From contig NZ_CP151803.1 in assembly GCF_038446955.1 (NCBI RefSeq), positions 6,944,001 to 7,008,000 of the forward strand: DNA of 64,000 nt, read 5' to 3'. The position numbers were made by a program, and so were the translations under genes. The notes under the pieces are model-generated. The model saw only the letters and a program-made list of their open reading frames with translations, searched no databases and was not told the origin of the DNA. The stretch's first letter is position 1. Each line of letters starts with the position of its first letter. The stretch is from Pedobacter sp. FW305-3-2-15-E-R2A2. GTDB lineage: Bacteria; Bacteroidota; Bacteroidia; Sphingobacteriales; Sphingobacteriaceae. Positions 7,488 through 16,465 of the stretch are shown piece after piece.

Positions 7488-9326
7488 ATGTGTGGAATAG
7501 TTGGTTACATTGGCCATAGAGAAGCTTGGCCGATCGTCCTTAAAGGACTAAAAAGATTAGAATACCGTGGTTATGACAGTGCTGGAATTGCATTAATCAA
7601 TGATACAGGTCTGAATATTTATAAAAAAGCAGGGAAAGTCCTGGAGTTGGAAAACTTTTCCGAAGGCAAGGATTTGTCGGGCACAATAGGCATCGGACAC
7701 ACGCGTTGGGCAACTCACGGTGCTCCTTCCGATAGGAATTCCCATCCCCATACTTCAAATAATGGCAAGTTAACGATCATTCACAATGGGATCATAGAAA
7801 ACTATGCTACCCTAAAAGAAGAACTGATCCAAAGAGGCCATGAATTTAAAAGTGATACGGACACAGAGGTGCTTGTACACCTGATCGAAGAGATCTATAA
7901 AAATGAAGGTACAGATCTTTTGGAAGCAGTCAGAATTGCGTTAAATGAGGTTACCGGAGCTTATGCGATTGTATTGATGGACGAAGATCATCCTGATCAG
8001 CTGATTGCAGCAAGAAAAGGAAGTCCTTTGGTTATTGGTGTTGGAGCAGGCGAATATTTTATTGCTTCCGATGCAACGCCAATTGTAGAGTATACAAAAA
8101 ATGTAATTTATCTGAATGATAATGAGATTGCATTCCTTAAACGTGATGAATTATTAATCAAACGCCTCGATAACGTCGTACAGACACCTTATATCCAAGC
8201 CCTGGAATTAAAGCTGGAGATGTTGGAAAAAGGTGGTTATGAGCATTTCATGCTTAAAGAAATCTTCGAGCAATCACGTTCAATCAGAGATTGTATGCGT
8301 GGAAGAATCTATCCTAATGAAGGAATCGTCCAGCTTGGCGGGATCAAAGAATATGCAGAAAAGTTAAAGAATGTAGACAGAATCATCATCGTTGCCTGCG
8401 GAACGTCATGGCATGCAGGCTTAGTTGCCGAATACCTGATTGAAGAATATGCACGGATACCTGTTGAAGTAGAATATGCTTCCGAATTCAGGTACAGAAA
8501 TCCTATCATTACGGAAAAAGATGTAGTGATTGCCATTTCTCAATCCGGAGAAACAGCAGATACAATGGCCGCAATTGAGATGGCAAAAGAACGGGGAGCC
8601 ACGATTTTCGGTGTATGTAATGTGGTAGGCTCTTCAATTCCCAGGTTGACTCATGCAGGCGTTTACACTCACGTGGGCCCGGAAATTGGCGTAGCTTCGA
8701 CTAAGGCTTTTACGGGTCAGGTAACTGTACTTACACTGATGGCTTTCTATATGGCCCAGCAAAAAGGAACAGTTAGCCACTCGAAACTGGTGGAACTACT
8801 TACGGAATTAGATTGTATTCCTGATAAAATTCAAAAAGCACTGGAATCTAATGATATGATCCAGGAAATAGCAGCAAAATTCAAAGATTCGAGAAACTGT
8901 TTGTTCCTTGGTAGAGGTAGCGGTTTTCCTGTTGCATTGGAGGGCGCTTTAAAGCTCAAGGAGATCTCTTATATCCATGCGGAAGGATATCCTGCAGCAG
9001 AGATGAAACACGGCCCTATTGCCTTAATTGATGAAGAAATGCCTGTAGTGGTGATCGCAACTAAAAACTCTTCTTACGAAAAAGTAATTAGCAACATTCA
9101 AGAGGTGAAAGCAAGAAAAGGAATTGTTCTTGCCATCGTTACTGAAGGAGATACAGAAGTGAAAAAAATGGCGGATTATTGTATCGAAATTCCTGATTCA
9201 AGTGAGGCATTTTTACCATTACTAGCGACCATACCATTACAATTACTCTCTTATCATATTGCATTGATGCGTGGATGTAATGTAGATCAGCCAAGAAATC
9301 TGGCGAAATCAGTTACTGTAGAATAA
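7488..9326 (+). CDS. glmS: Glutamine--fructose-6-phosphate aminotransferase (isomerizing) GlmS
   Basis: A 612-residue enzyme of standard length that makes glucosamine-6-phosphate for peptidoglycan and LPS. The N-terminal glutaminase domain has the processed nucleophile Cys2 (MCGIVGYIG), then GHTRWATHG and NSHPH. Two SIS isomerase domains follow, with CGTSWHAG, SQSGETADT and, near the C-terminus, the EGALKLKEISYIHAEG segment and the PRNLAKSVTVE tail. There is no glmS ribozyme signature in the 75 nt upstream. It probably has its own transcript, since terminators lie on both sides. Confidence 0.98.
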   Translation: MCGIVGYIGHREAWPIVLKGLKRLEYRGYDSAGIALINDTGLNIYKKAGKVLELENFSEGKDLSGTIGIGHTRWATHGAPSDRNSHPHTSNNGKLTIIHNGIIENYATLKEELIQRGHEFKSDTDTEVLVHLIEEIYKNEGTDLLEAVRIALNEVTGAYAIVLMDEDHPDQLIAARKGSPLVIGVGAGEYFIASDATPIVEYTKNVIYLNDNEIAFLKRDELLIKRLDNVVQTPYIQALELKLEMLEKGGYEHFMLKEIFEQSRSIRDCMRGRIYPNEGIVQLGGIKEYAEKLKNVDRIIIVACGTSWHAGLVAEYLIEEYARIPVEVEYASEFRYRNPIITEKDVVIAISQSGETADTMAAIEMAKERGATIFGVCNVVGSSIPRLTHAGVYTHVGPEIGVASTKAFTGQVTVLTLMAFYMAQQKGTVSHSKLVELLTELDCIPDKIQKALESNDMIQEIAAKFKDSRNCLFLGRGSGFPVALEGALKLKEISYIHAEGYPAAEMKHGPIALIDEEMPVVVIATKNSSYEKVISNIQEVKARKGIVLAIVTEGDTEVKKMADYCIEIPDSSEAFLPLLATIPLQLLSYHIALMRGCNVDQPRNLAKSVTVE

Positions 9327-9342
9327 TAAACAAGTAGTACGC

Positions 9343-9397
9343 AATGGCCTTCAATAGGGGAATATCTCTGTTCCTGTATTGAAGGCCATTTATTTTA
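9343..9397. terminator. Intrinsic terminator after glmS
   Basis: AATGGCCTTCAATA pairs exactly with TATTGAAGGCCATT (14 bp) around a 20-nt loop, then TATTTTATT. It may also serve the convergent minus-strand operon. Confidence 0.85.
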
Positions 9398-9405
9398 TTC
9401 CGGAA

Positions 9406-9894
9406 TTACTGCTCCGGACGATTCAGTAAAAGTTTAAATTTTTCTATTTGCCTGGTATGCCGTAGAACATGTACGATCGCGTGTTCTGTTAGTTGCTCTA
9501 TATCATAAAGCTGCGCCCATCTGGTCATGATCTTTCCGGAAGCATCAAACTGCTCCAATTCACTATCGTCCACCTCAGCAAAAACATTCAGATTAAAAGT
9601 GAAGGCATCCTTAAGGTCCTGAACATAATCCGAAGCCCGGGTACGTAGTCTTCTTTCGGGTCTGGTATACCTTCGCCCCTTGAGTTCGTGAATATAGACG
9701 GCATAACTATAGGAACTGCTAACTACATGTGTCAAAATCGTTTGTATCGACTTGCAATCGGCTTCATCAGGCAATACTACAGCAACAAGATCTTCATCAG
9801 ACAAATCTTCAATGCTTTTCTGCAGCCCTGCAATAGCGTCTTCATAAACATCCAGCAATGCGCCTTTTGCACCTTTTCTGGTCAGTCTTTGCAT
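9406..9894 (-). CDS. DinB-like four-helix metal-binding protein
   Basis: A 162-residue all-helical protein. The spacing of histidines, one in helix 2 (ILTHVVSS, about residue 55) and two in helix 4 (LTEHAIVHVLRH, about residues 138-142), matches the three-histidine metal site of the DinB/YfiT-like superfamily, often thiol transferases or damage-inducible proteins of unknown role. It follows ssb by 2 nt in a mutY-ssb-dinB-like order, so it is likely co-transcribed with repair genes. The precise function is not known. Confidence 0.75.
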   Translation of the reverse strand: MQRLTRKGAKGALLDVYEDAIAGLQKSIEDLSDEDLVAVVLPDEADCKSIQTILTHVVSSSYSYAVYIHELKGRRYTRPERRLRTRASDYVQDLKDAFTFNLNVFAEVDDSELEQFDASGKIMTRWAQLYDIEQLTEHAIVHVLRHTRQIEKFKLLLNRPEQ

Positions 9895-9896
9895 CT

Positions 9897-10325
9897 CTAA
9901 AAAGGCAGATCTCCTGACACCTCGTTCGGATCAAGATACTCTGTCTCACTTTTTGGAGTGGTATTTTCATTACTTACAGGGGTATGCTCAAAGTCACTCT
10001 TCCTACCTAAGATGGTAAAGTTTTCCGCGACCACTTCAGTCACGTATTTTTTAACTTTCTCTCGGTCCTCAAAAGAGCGTGTACGTAGTTTTCCTTCAAT
10101 ATATACCAGCTTTCCTTTTTGCAAATACTTAGATGCGACCTCTGCAAGTCCTCTCCACAAAACAATATTATGCCATTCCGTCTGCTCAATACGCTTACCA
10201 TCTTTGTTATAAGTCTCTGACGTTGCCAATGGAAAACTAGCTACAGTGACTCCTCCTTCTAAATGTCTAACTTCAGGATCTTTGCCCAAATGTCCGACTA
10301 AAATAACTTTGTTAATACCTGACAT
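9897..10325 (-). CDS. ssb: Single-stranded DNA-binding protein
   Basis: A 142-residue SSB with the N-terminal OB fold (NKVILVGHLGKDPEVR, then EWHNIVLW and YIEGKLRTRS) up to about residue 110, a low-complexity linker, and the acidic C-terminal tip ending DLPF that recruits partner proteins. Coats ssDNA during replication, repair and recombination. It lies 11 nt after mutY, 2 nt before the DinB-like gene, consistent with one repair operon. It may be one of several SSBs in the genome. Confidence 0.95.
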   Translation of the reverse strand: MSGINKVILVGHLGKDPEVRHLEGGVTVASFPLATSETYNKDGKRIEQTEWHNIVLWRGLAEVASKYLQKGKLVYIEGKLRTRSFEDREKVKKYVTEVVAENFTILGRKSDFEHTPVSNENTTPKSETEYLDPNEVSGDLPF

Positions 10326-10336
10326 GAAATATAATT

Positions 10337-11389
10337 TTACTGTTTAATTGAATTGGAGATCATAAAATTTGTAATCACTTTTGGTTGGGGCAACTCCTCA
10401 AACGCTGCAAGAGAAACCCATTTTATTTCTGCATTCATATTAAAGTTAATGATATAATTGTCTAAAGCAAAAAATTGAACATATATAGTTTGGTGAGTCA
10501 ACAAATGTTTTTGCTGCGCTAAAGGTGCTATAATACAGGCCTCTCCAAAGTTCATTTTCAGTTTAGCAAGGAATTGCTCATGATCCTCGAGGTAGGAATT
10601 TTCCGTCTCAATCAATGGAAAATCATAAAGCTCCTGCCAGACATCCCCGGCAGTTCTTTTGTTCACCAATAACAGCTCTCCATCAAAACAGACAAAATAA
10701 TTGAAATACCTGATGCGCTTTTTTAATTTTTTTATTTTCAGGGGCAATAGGTTCACCCGATCGTTTGCTTTGGCATAACAGCCTGATTGAACCGGACAAT
10801 TGCCACAGTCGGGAGATTTGGGCTTACATTGTAAAGCACCAAATTCCATAATGGCCTGATTATACAAAGAAGGCCGCTGATCTTCGATTAATGCTTGCGC
10901 AAGTTCATTAAATTGTTTTTTTCCTTCTGTACTATTAATTGCAGTCTCTATTCCAAAATACCTGGACAATACCCGGAAAACATTTCCATCTAACACGGCT
11001 TTAGATTCATTAGCAGAAAAAGAAGAAATCGCAGCTGCAGTATACTCCCCCACCCCTTTTAACTGAATGAGGTCTTCATACTTCACGGGAAAAACACCTG
11101 CATGTGAATCCCTGATTTGCCTTGCTGTAAAAAGCATATTCCTTCCACGGGAATAATAACCTAATCCCTGCCACAATTTAAGGATTTGCGTTTCCGTTGC
11201 ATTGGCGAAATCCGTTACCGTGGGATAATTTTGTAAAAAGTTATTAAAATAGGGCAGTCCCTGTTCTACTCTGGTCTGTTGCAAAATGATTTCCGAAAGC
11301 CAAATCACATAAGCGTCAGTAGTATCCCTCCAGGGAAGTGTTCTTTTATTGATTAAATACCATTTTACGATTTCTGTCTGAAAACTCAT
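10337..11389 (-). CDS. mutY: A/G-specific adenine glycosylase MutY
   Basis: A 350-residue base-excision-repair glycosylase that removes A opposite 8-oxoG. Visible features are Glu33 in SEIILQQTRVEQ, the helix-hairpin-helix LKGVGEYTAAAI, the catalytic Asp in VLDGNVFRV, the iron-sulfur ligands Cys-x6-Cys-x2-Cys-x5-Cys (CKPKSPDCGNCPVQSGC), and a C-terminal NUDIX-like domain. I chose the ATG at 11387-11389 (MSFQTE). An upstream in-frame ATG at 11449 would add 20 residues absent from relatives and would cross the likely promoter. A TATTTTTG box ends 5 nt before this ATG. Confidence 0.96.
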   Translation of the reverse strand: MSFQTEIVKWYLINKRTLPWRDTTDAYVIWLSEIILQQTRVEQGLPYFNNFLQNYPTVTDFANATETQILKLWQGLGYYSRGRNMLFTARQIRDSHAGVFPVKYEDLIQLKGVGEYTAAAISSFSANESKAVLDGNVFRVLSRYFGIETAINSTEGKKQFNELAQALIEDQRPSLYNQAIMEFGALQCKPKSPDCGNCPVQSGCYAKANDRVNLLPLKIKKLKKRIRYFNYFVCFDGELLLVNKRTAGDVWQELYDFPLIETENSYLEDHEQFLAKLKMNFGEACIIAPLAQQKHLLTHQTIYVQFFALDNYIINFNMNAEIKWVSLAAFEELPQPKVITNFMISNSIKQ

Positions 11390-11498
11390 AACCACAAAAA
11401 TACACGCTAAATATTTATTTTTACTAAAACTTGCAATTCGGTGATACAACCGGCGACAAATAAATCATCTTTTATTTTCCTATCTCATTAAAAAGCAA

Positions 11499-11506
11499 TA
11501 CTTTTG
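11499..11506 (+). promoter_or_regulatory. -7 box of the HU gene promoter
   Basis: TACTTTTG, an exact TAnnTTTG match, 55 nt upstream of the HU start. The -33 region is T-rich but has no clear TTG. Confidence 0.5.
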
Positions 11507-11561
11507 CAACCCCAAAACACTTATAAAGTATATAACACACTATAAATTAATAACAGAGAAT

Positions 11562-11864
11562 ATGACTAAGGCAGATATTATTTCAGAAATATCAACGAAA
11601 ACAGGAATTGAAAAGGTAGATGTACAAGAAACCGTTGAGGCATTTTTCAAGGTCATCAAAAACAGCATGATTGGTGGCGAAAATGTATATGTTAGGGGTT
11701 TTGGTAGTTTTGTTGTTAAAAAGAGAGCACAAAAAACTGCGAGAAATATTTCTAAAAACACTGCAATTATTATCCCGGAGCACTTTGTGCCAAGCTTTAA
11801 ACCAGCAAAAGTGTTTGTTGATAAAGTAAAGAATAATTCAAAAAAAGTTAGCGTAGAAGCTTAA
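11562..11864 (+). CDS. HU/IHF family DNA-binding protein
   Basis: A 100-residue nucleoid protein with the family pattern: an N-terminal helical dimerisation part (MTKADIISEISTKTG, VQETVEAFF), then the FGSFVVKKR turn and the PSFKPAKVF arm-to-C-terminus segment. It bends DNA as a dimer. HU or IHF identity cannot be fixed from sequence reading alone. It is followed 8 nt later by the TPR gene, suggesting an operon. Confidence 0.93.
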   Translation: MTKADIISEISTKTGIEKVDVQETVEAFFKVIKNSMIGGENVYVRGFGSFVVKKRAQKTARNISKNTAIIIPEHFVPSFKPAKVFVDKVKNNSKKVSVEA

Positions 11865-11872
11865 TTATCATC

Positions 11873-12745
11873 ATGATAAACAGTATCCGATCTAAACAGG
11901 CCATTTTAATAGGAGCAGTAGTTCTGCTCATTGCGTTCTTGTTTACAAGGGATATTAAGGGTTTAGTGAAGCCAAAAGAACAAACCAGCAGCACACCTGC
12001 AGGTGGTCAGATGGCAGCACAGGCTCCGGCAACAGCTGAAATCAACCTTGAGGAGGTTTCAACTGCCGCTAAGAACATGATTAAAGCTCCGTTAGCGGCC
12101 GAAATCACCACACTTGAAACTGCATATAAATCTGCTTCTGAAAGCGATAAAGCCAAAGAAGCTAAATTACTTGCTAAAAAGTGGGATGATTTAGAGCAAT
12201 CGGTTCCAAGTGCGTTGTATCTGGAAATCGTAGCCAATAAAGAGCAAACGTTAAACAATTGGTTAACTGCCGGAGATACATTTATGAAGGCATTTGACAA
12301 TACCCGTGACAGTTTATTACAACCTGCACTTTTGCAAAAAGCAAATGCTTCTTATAGCAGTGCAATGAAAATAGACTCAAACAGTAACGACGCTAAAACG
12401 GGCTTAGGAATCACTATCGTTAACGGTATGGGAGCTCCAATGTCAGGAATAGCCATGTTAATGGACGTTGTAAAGAAAGATCCAAAGAACTTAAAAGCAA
12501 ATATGAGCTTGGGAACTTTCGCTATGAAGTCGGGACAGTTTGACAAAGCAATTATCAGGTTCAAAAGCATTATTGCTATGAAGCCATCTCCTGATGCCTA
12601 CTTCTATCTGGGAACATCTTATGAAAACCTGGGAAAGAATACTGAAGCTATCGATGCCTACGAAAAGAGTAAAAAATTAGCAGCAAACGCTACATTGTCG
12701 AAATTTATTGATGATAAAGTGATTGCGTTAAAGAATAAAAATTAA
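11873..12745 (+). CDS. Membrane-anchored TPR protein
   Basis: A 290-residue protein with one N-terminal transmembrane segment (AILIGAVVLLIAFLF, about residues 9-24), a Ser/Thr/Ala/Gln-rich linker and a C-terminal half with tetratricopeptide-like helices (LGTFAMKSGQFDKAIIRF, FYLGTSYENLGKNTEAIDAY). TPR domains mediate protein-protein contacts. It is placed between HU and the ribosome-type mini-protein and is probably co-transcribed with HU. The partner is unknown. Confidence 0.8.
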   Translation: MINSIRSKQAILIGAVVLLIAFLFTRDIKGLVKPKEQTSSTPAGGQMAAQAPATAEINLEEVSTAAKNMIKAPLAAEITTLETAYKSASESDKAKEAKLLAKKWDDLEQSVPSALYLEIVANKEQTLNNWLTAGDTFMKAFDNTRDSLLQPALLQKANASYSSAMKIDSNSNDAKTGLGITIVNGMGAPMSGIAMLMDVVKKDPKNLKANMSLGTFAMKSGQFDKAIIRFKSIIAMKPSPDAYFYLGTSYENLGKNTEAIDAYEKSKKLAANATLSKFIDDKVIALKNKN

Positions 12746-12782
12746 TAAACAGATTTAATAAAAATATTTAAAACCTAAGATT

Positions 12783-12872
12783 ATGCCAAGCGGTAAAAAA
12801 AGAAAAAGACATAAAATGGCTACCCACAAACGTAAAAAACGTTTAAGAAAAAACAGACATAAGAAAAAATAG
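12783..12872 (+). CDS. 29-residue AURKAIP1/COX24-family (mS38-like) ribosomal mini-protein
   Basis: ATG 12783 to TAG 12872 encodes a very basic 29-residue protein: MPSGKKRKRHKMATHKRKKR, then LRKNRHKKK. This is the conserved short protein annotated in Bacteroidota as AURKAIP1/COX24 domain-containing, and matches the core KRKRHKM...HKRKKRLRK of mitochondrial ribosomal protein mS38. More than half the residues are Lys, Arg or His, as expected for an rRNA-binding extension. It lies 37 nt after the TPR gene and just before a stem-loop. It is easily missed by gene finders because of its size. Confidence 0.9.
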   Translation: MPSGKKRKRHKMATHKRKKRLRKNRHKKK

Positions 12873-12891
12873 TTTTCTTCATGTTTTGCTC

Positions 12892-12946
12892 AACAATTAA
12901 GGCTAGGATTTGATCGTAGCCTTAATTGTTGGTAGCAATGTTTTTT
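12892..12946 (+). terminator. Intrinsic terminator after the mini-protein gene
   Basis: AACAATTAAGGCTA pairs with TAGCCTTAATTGTT (14 bp, 11-nt loop). The T-run TTTTTT comes 10 nt later, so it is somewhat imperfect as a terminator. Confidence 0.6.
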
Positions 12947-12993
12947 ATTGTCCATGTGTTAATAAGGCTTAAAAGCCTTAAAATCTGTAGCTT

Positions 12994-14544
12994 TTGGTAA
13001 AGGAACTAATTATAGATTCATCTCCCTCGGGAGTAACCATAGCTTTAGTTGAAGACAAACAACTTGTAGAACTTCATAAGGAACACATCAATAACAATTA
13101 CGCCGTAGGCGATATTTATTTAGGCCGCATAAAGAAAATTATGCCCGGCCTAAATGCTGCGTTCGTTGATGTGGGTTACGAAAAAGATGCTTTTTTGCAT
13201 TATTTCGACCTTGGTCCACAAGTACAATCTTTGATAAAGCTTACTAAAATCAAGCGTAACGGCTCTGTTAGCGGAACTTTATTAGATAATTTCAAGCTAG
13301 AAGGAGATATTAACAAAGCCGGGAAGATCTCCGAAGTGGTCAGCAAGAATCTTGTGCTGCCAGTTCAAATCGCCAAAGAACCAATTTCAACAAAGGGACC
13401 ACGCTTAAGTTCTGACCTATCTATAGCAGGACGCTATATTGTACTGGTTCCCTTCTCTAATGTCATTTCGATTTCCAAAAAAATTAAAAGCAATACCGAA
13501 CGTAATCGTTTAAAAAAGATTATCGAAAGTATCAAGCCTAAGAACTTTGGTGTCATCATTAGAACGGTTTCTGAAGGCAAGGGTGTAGCCGAACTTCAAA
13601 AAGACCTTTTAGACTCTGTTGCTAAATGGGAAAACTTTATTAAAAAGTTACCCGATGCAGAGCCTTCAAAGCGTGTTTGGGGAGAGATGGATCGCACTTC
13701 CACGCTGATCCGTGATATTTTAAGTACTGACTTCACTAATGTTTATGTGAACGACAGTAACCTGTTTGAAGACATCCGTTCTTATGTACATGAAATCTCT
13801 CCGGAGATGGAAAAGATCGTCAAGATCTATAAGCACAAAGAACCCATCTTTGAACACTTCGGTATAGAGAAGCAAATTAAAAATGCTTTTGGAAAAACCG
13901 TAAACCTGGCCGGTGGTGCTTACCTCGTGGTAGAGCATACGGAAGCTTTGCATGTTGTTGACGTAAATAGCGGAAACAGAACTGCAAGCAAAGAAAATCA
14001 GGAAGAAAATGCGCTTCAGGTAAATAAAGAAGCCGCAAAAGAAATTGCAAGACAACTGCGTCTACGTGATATGGGAGGGATTGTAGTGATCGATTTTATC
14101 GATATGCACAAACCTGTTAACCGTAAAATGTTATTCGACTACCTAAAGGAATTAATGCTCTTGGACCGTGCCAAGCATACCATTCTTCCTCCAAGTAAGT
14201 TTGGCCTTGTTCAAATCACCCGTCAGCGTGTCAGACCGGAGATGAACATTGTCACCAGTGAAAAATGCCCAACCTGTGATGGTACGGGTGAAATTAAGGC
14301 CAGCATTGTTTTGATGGATGATATCGAAAACAATCTGAACTATATTTTGCAGGAGCAAAACGAAAAAAATATTACACTTTGTGTACACCCTTATATTGAG
14401 GCTTACATCAAAAAAGGGTTCATATCTTTACAATGGAAGTGGTTCTTTAAATTCGGTCAAAGAATCAAAATCAAAGCTGTTCCATCGTATAACCTAACAG
14501 AATTTCATTTTATTTCTTCTAAAGACGAAGAGATCAAATTATAA
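12994..14544 (+). CDS. rng: Ribonuclease E/G family protein
   Basis: A 516-residue RNase G-type endoribonuclease for rRNA maturation and mRNA decay. It begins with VKELIIDSSPSGVTIALVED, an S1 domain (GDIYLGRIKKIMPGLNAAFVDVG), and the catalytic RNase H-like region with the metal aspartates in HVVDVNSGN and GGIVVIDFID. The Zn-link is CPTCDGTG. The start is TTG at 12994-12996: no ATG exists before the S1 core and relatives begin at the same place. It lacks a long RNase E scaffold tail. It is flanked by terminators, so it is probably monocistronic. Confidence 0.94.
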   Translation: MVKELIIDSSPSGVTIALVEDKQLVELHKEHINNNYAVGDIYLGRIKKIMPGLNAAFVDVGYEKDAFLHYFDLGPQVQSLIKLTKIKRNGSVSGTLLDNFKLEGDINKAGKISEVVSKNLVLPVQIAKEPISTKGPRLSSDLSIAGRYIVLVPFSNVISISKKIKSNTERNRLKKIIESIKPKNFGVIIRTVSEGKGVAELQKDLLDSVAKWENFIKKLPDAEPSKRVWGEMDRTSTLIRDILSTDFTNVYVNDSNLFEDIRSYVHEISPEMEKIVKIYKHKEPIFEHFGIEKQIKNAFGKTVNLAGGAYLVVEHTEALHVVDVNSGNRTASKENQEENALQVNKEAAKEIARQLRLRDMGGIVVIDFIDMHKPVNRKMLFDYLKELMLLDRAKHTILPPSKFGLVQITRQRVRPEMNIVTSEKCPTCDGTGEIKASIVLMDDIENNLNYILQEQNEKNITLCVHPYIEAYIKKGFISLQWKWFFKFGQRIKIKAVPSYNLTEFHFISSKDEEIKL

Positions 14545-14564
14545 TCACGGTTTAAATTTCTTTT

Positions 14565-14603
14565 AACAGGCCTGCTCCTATCGGATCAGGCCTGTTTTAT
14601 TTT
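14565..14603 (+). terminator. Intrinsic terminator after rng
   Basis: AACAGGCCTG pairs with CAGGCCTGTT around a 12-nt loop, followed by TTATTTT. Confidence 0.85.
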
Positions 14604-14659
14604 AGCGCTGTTTTTATAGAATTAAGCCTAAATTCGTAACTCACTAAAATCTCTGTCAA

Positions 14660-16036
14660 TTGGCTAAAACTAAATCAGCGTATTTTTGCCAGAGTTGCGG
14701 ATATGAATCGGCTAAATGGCTCGGTAAATGCCCTTCATGCAACTCCTGGAATACCTTTGTAGAAGAAATAACAGAAAAGGCTGGATCCAAAGTTCCGGCC
14801 TGGAAAACCTCCACAGGAACCACGCGTGTAAACAAACCAAATAAAGTAGGTAACATCCCGTCCATAACTGAGGAAAGGATTCTAACCGGCGATCAGGAAC
14901 TCGACAGAGTGCTGGGTGGCGGCCTGGTTGCAGGATCTGTCATCCTTATCGGAGGAGAACCTGGAATCGGGAAGTCAACCTTAATGCTCCAGTTAGCTTT
15001 AAACATATCAGGAAAAAAAATCCTTTATATTTCTGGTGAAGAGAGTGAACAACAGATAAAAATGAGAGCAGAACGCATCACTTCTGCTCCTACAGCCGAC
15101 TGCTATATCCTCACCGAAACCTCCACACAAAATATATTTAAACAGATAGAAGAACTGGAACCCGACTTACTAATCGTCGATTCCATACAGACCCTTCATT
15201 CAGCTCATATTGATTCTACCCCCGGAAGCGTATCACAGGTAAGAGAATGCACAGCAGAACTGTTGAGGTTTGCCAAAGAAACCGATACACCAGTATTTCT
15301 AATTGGCCATATCACCAAGGATGGGACCATCGCCGGGCCGAAAATTTTGGAACATATGGTGGATACCGTATTACAATTTGAAGGAGACAGACATCATGTA
15401 TACCGGATTCTACGTTCCATAAAAAATAGATTTGGCGCTGCAGCCGAGCTTGGAATATACGCCATGCACAGCAGCGGATTAAGACAGGTTTCCAACCCTT
15501 CAGAAATACTGCTTTCACAGCGTGATGAAGAATTGAGTGGAATTGCCATATCAGCCACATTAGAAGGCGCAAGACCAATGTTAATAGAGACACAAGCCTT
15601 GGTCAGCACTGCCGCATACGGAACGCCGCAACGTTCAGCTAATGGGTTCGATACAAAAAGAATGAATATGCTCCTCGCCGTACTTGAAAAAAGGTGTGGC
15701 TTCAGGTTAAGTACCAGAGATGTGTTCTTAAATATTGCAGGTGGGATTAAAGTCGAGGATCCTGCTATTGACCTGGCGATTTTAGTCGCCATCATCTCTT
15801 CTCATGAAGATATATTTATTTCCTCTAAAATATGTTTTGCTGCCGAGGTCGGACTTTCCGGAGAAATAAGAGCAGTAAATAGAATTGAACAACGCATCTC
15901 AGAAGCAGAAAAACTCGGCTTTGAAAGAATTTTCATTTCAAATTATAATATGAAAGGTCTGATTACCGAACGTTATAAGATTGAACTCAGCCCAGTGAGC
16001 AAAATAGAAGACGTTTTCTCGTTATTATTTGGATAA
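14660..16036 (+). CDS. radA: DNA repair protein RadA
   Basis: A 458-residue RecA-like branch-migration factor. The N-terminal zinc finger is Cys10-x2-Cys13...Cys24-x2-Cys27 (YFCQSCGYESAKWLGKCPSC). Next come Walker A GGEPGIGKST, Walker B LLIVDSIQT, the RadA-specific KNRFG, and a C-terminal Lon-protease-like domain (GGIKVEDPAIDLAI, AEVGLSGEIR). The start is TTG at 14660: any later ATG would delete the zinc finger. It is bounded by terminators on both sides. Confidence 0.97.
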   Translation: MAKTKSAYFCQSCGYESAKWLGKCPSCNSWNTFVEEITEKAGSKVPAWKTSTGTTRVNKPNKVGNIPSITEERILTGDQELDRVLGGGLVAGSVILIGGEPGIGKSTLMLQLALNISGKKILYISGEESEQQIKMRAERITSAPTADCYILTETSTQNIFKQIEELEPDLLIVDSIQTLHSAHIDSTPGSVSQVRECTAELLRFAKETDTPVFLIGHITKDGTIAGPKILEHMVDTVLQFEGDRHHVYRILRSIKNRFGAAAELGIYAMHSSGLRQVSNPSEILLSQRDEELSGIAISATLEGARPMLIETQALVSTAAYGTPQRSANGFDTKRMNMLLAVLEKRCGFRLSTRDVFLNIAGGIKVEDPAIDLAILVAIISSHEDIFISSKICFAAEVGLSGEIRAVNRIEQRISEAEKLGFERIFISNYNMKGLITERYKIELSPVSKIEDVFSLLFG

Positions 16037-16059
16037 TTAAAGTGTGCCAAAAACGGGAA

Positions 16060-16107
16060 ATATGTGGAAACAAATGATCTGTTTCCACATATTGAGTATT
16101 TTTTTCC
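16060..16107 (+). terminator. Intrinsic terminator after radA
   Basis: ATATGTGGAAACA pairs with TGTTTCCACATAT (13 bp, 7-nt loop), then a T-rich run ATTTTTTT. Confidence 0.85.
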
Positions 16108-16119
16108 CCACACTATTTT

Positions 16120-16297
16120 TTCATGTAAAATTAACAATTTTTAAATACGTCTGAATATTAGGTAGTTACGAAACACGAGTGGTGTTTTATAAACTTGGCC
16201 TATTAGTTGCCATATACTTGGTGTTAATCATTTATGAATTAACAAACAATAGGGATGATTATCCTCGTTATCGTCAGATAACGAGGATTTTTTTATT
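16120..16297 (+). ncRNA. Candidate structured small RNA ending in an orphan terminator
   Basis: Between the radA terminator and the DUF4920 gene there is no reading frame of note, yet a strong second terminator is present: ATCCTCGTTATC pairs with GATAACGAGGAT (12 bp, loop GTCA) at 16261-16288, followed by TTTTTTTATTTAT. Upstream lie two further hairpins, AAACAC/GTGTTT (16171-16187) and GTTAAT/ATTAAC (16223-16243). The arrangement fits a small RNA or a leader transcript. I found no clear TAnnTTTG box, so the 5' end given is a guess, and it matches no RNA family I recognise. Confidence 0.4.
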
Positions 16298-16465
16298 TAT
16301 AATCTTTTTTCCTTTCCTGAATATATTTTAGATATTTTTACATTTATAAATACAAGAACCTCACATGGTTACTCTTTTTTAAGGACGAACGAGATGAGCT
16401 GCCCGGGTAGTTAGACCAGAAAAGCCCAATGAGGAATGTTAAATAAATGTGAAAATAAAAATATC

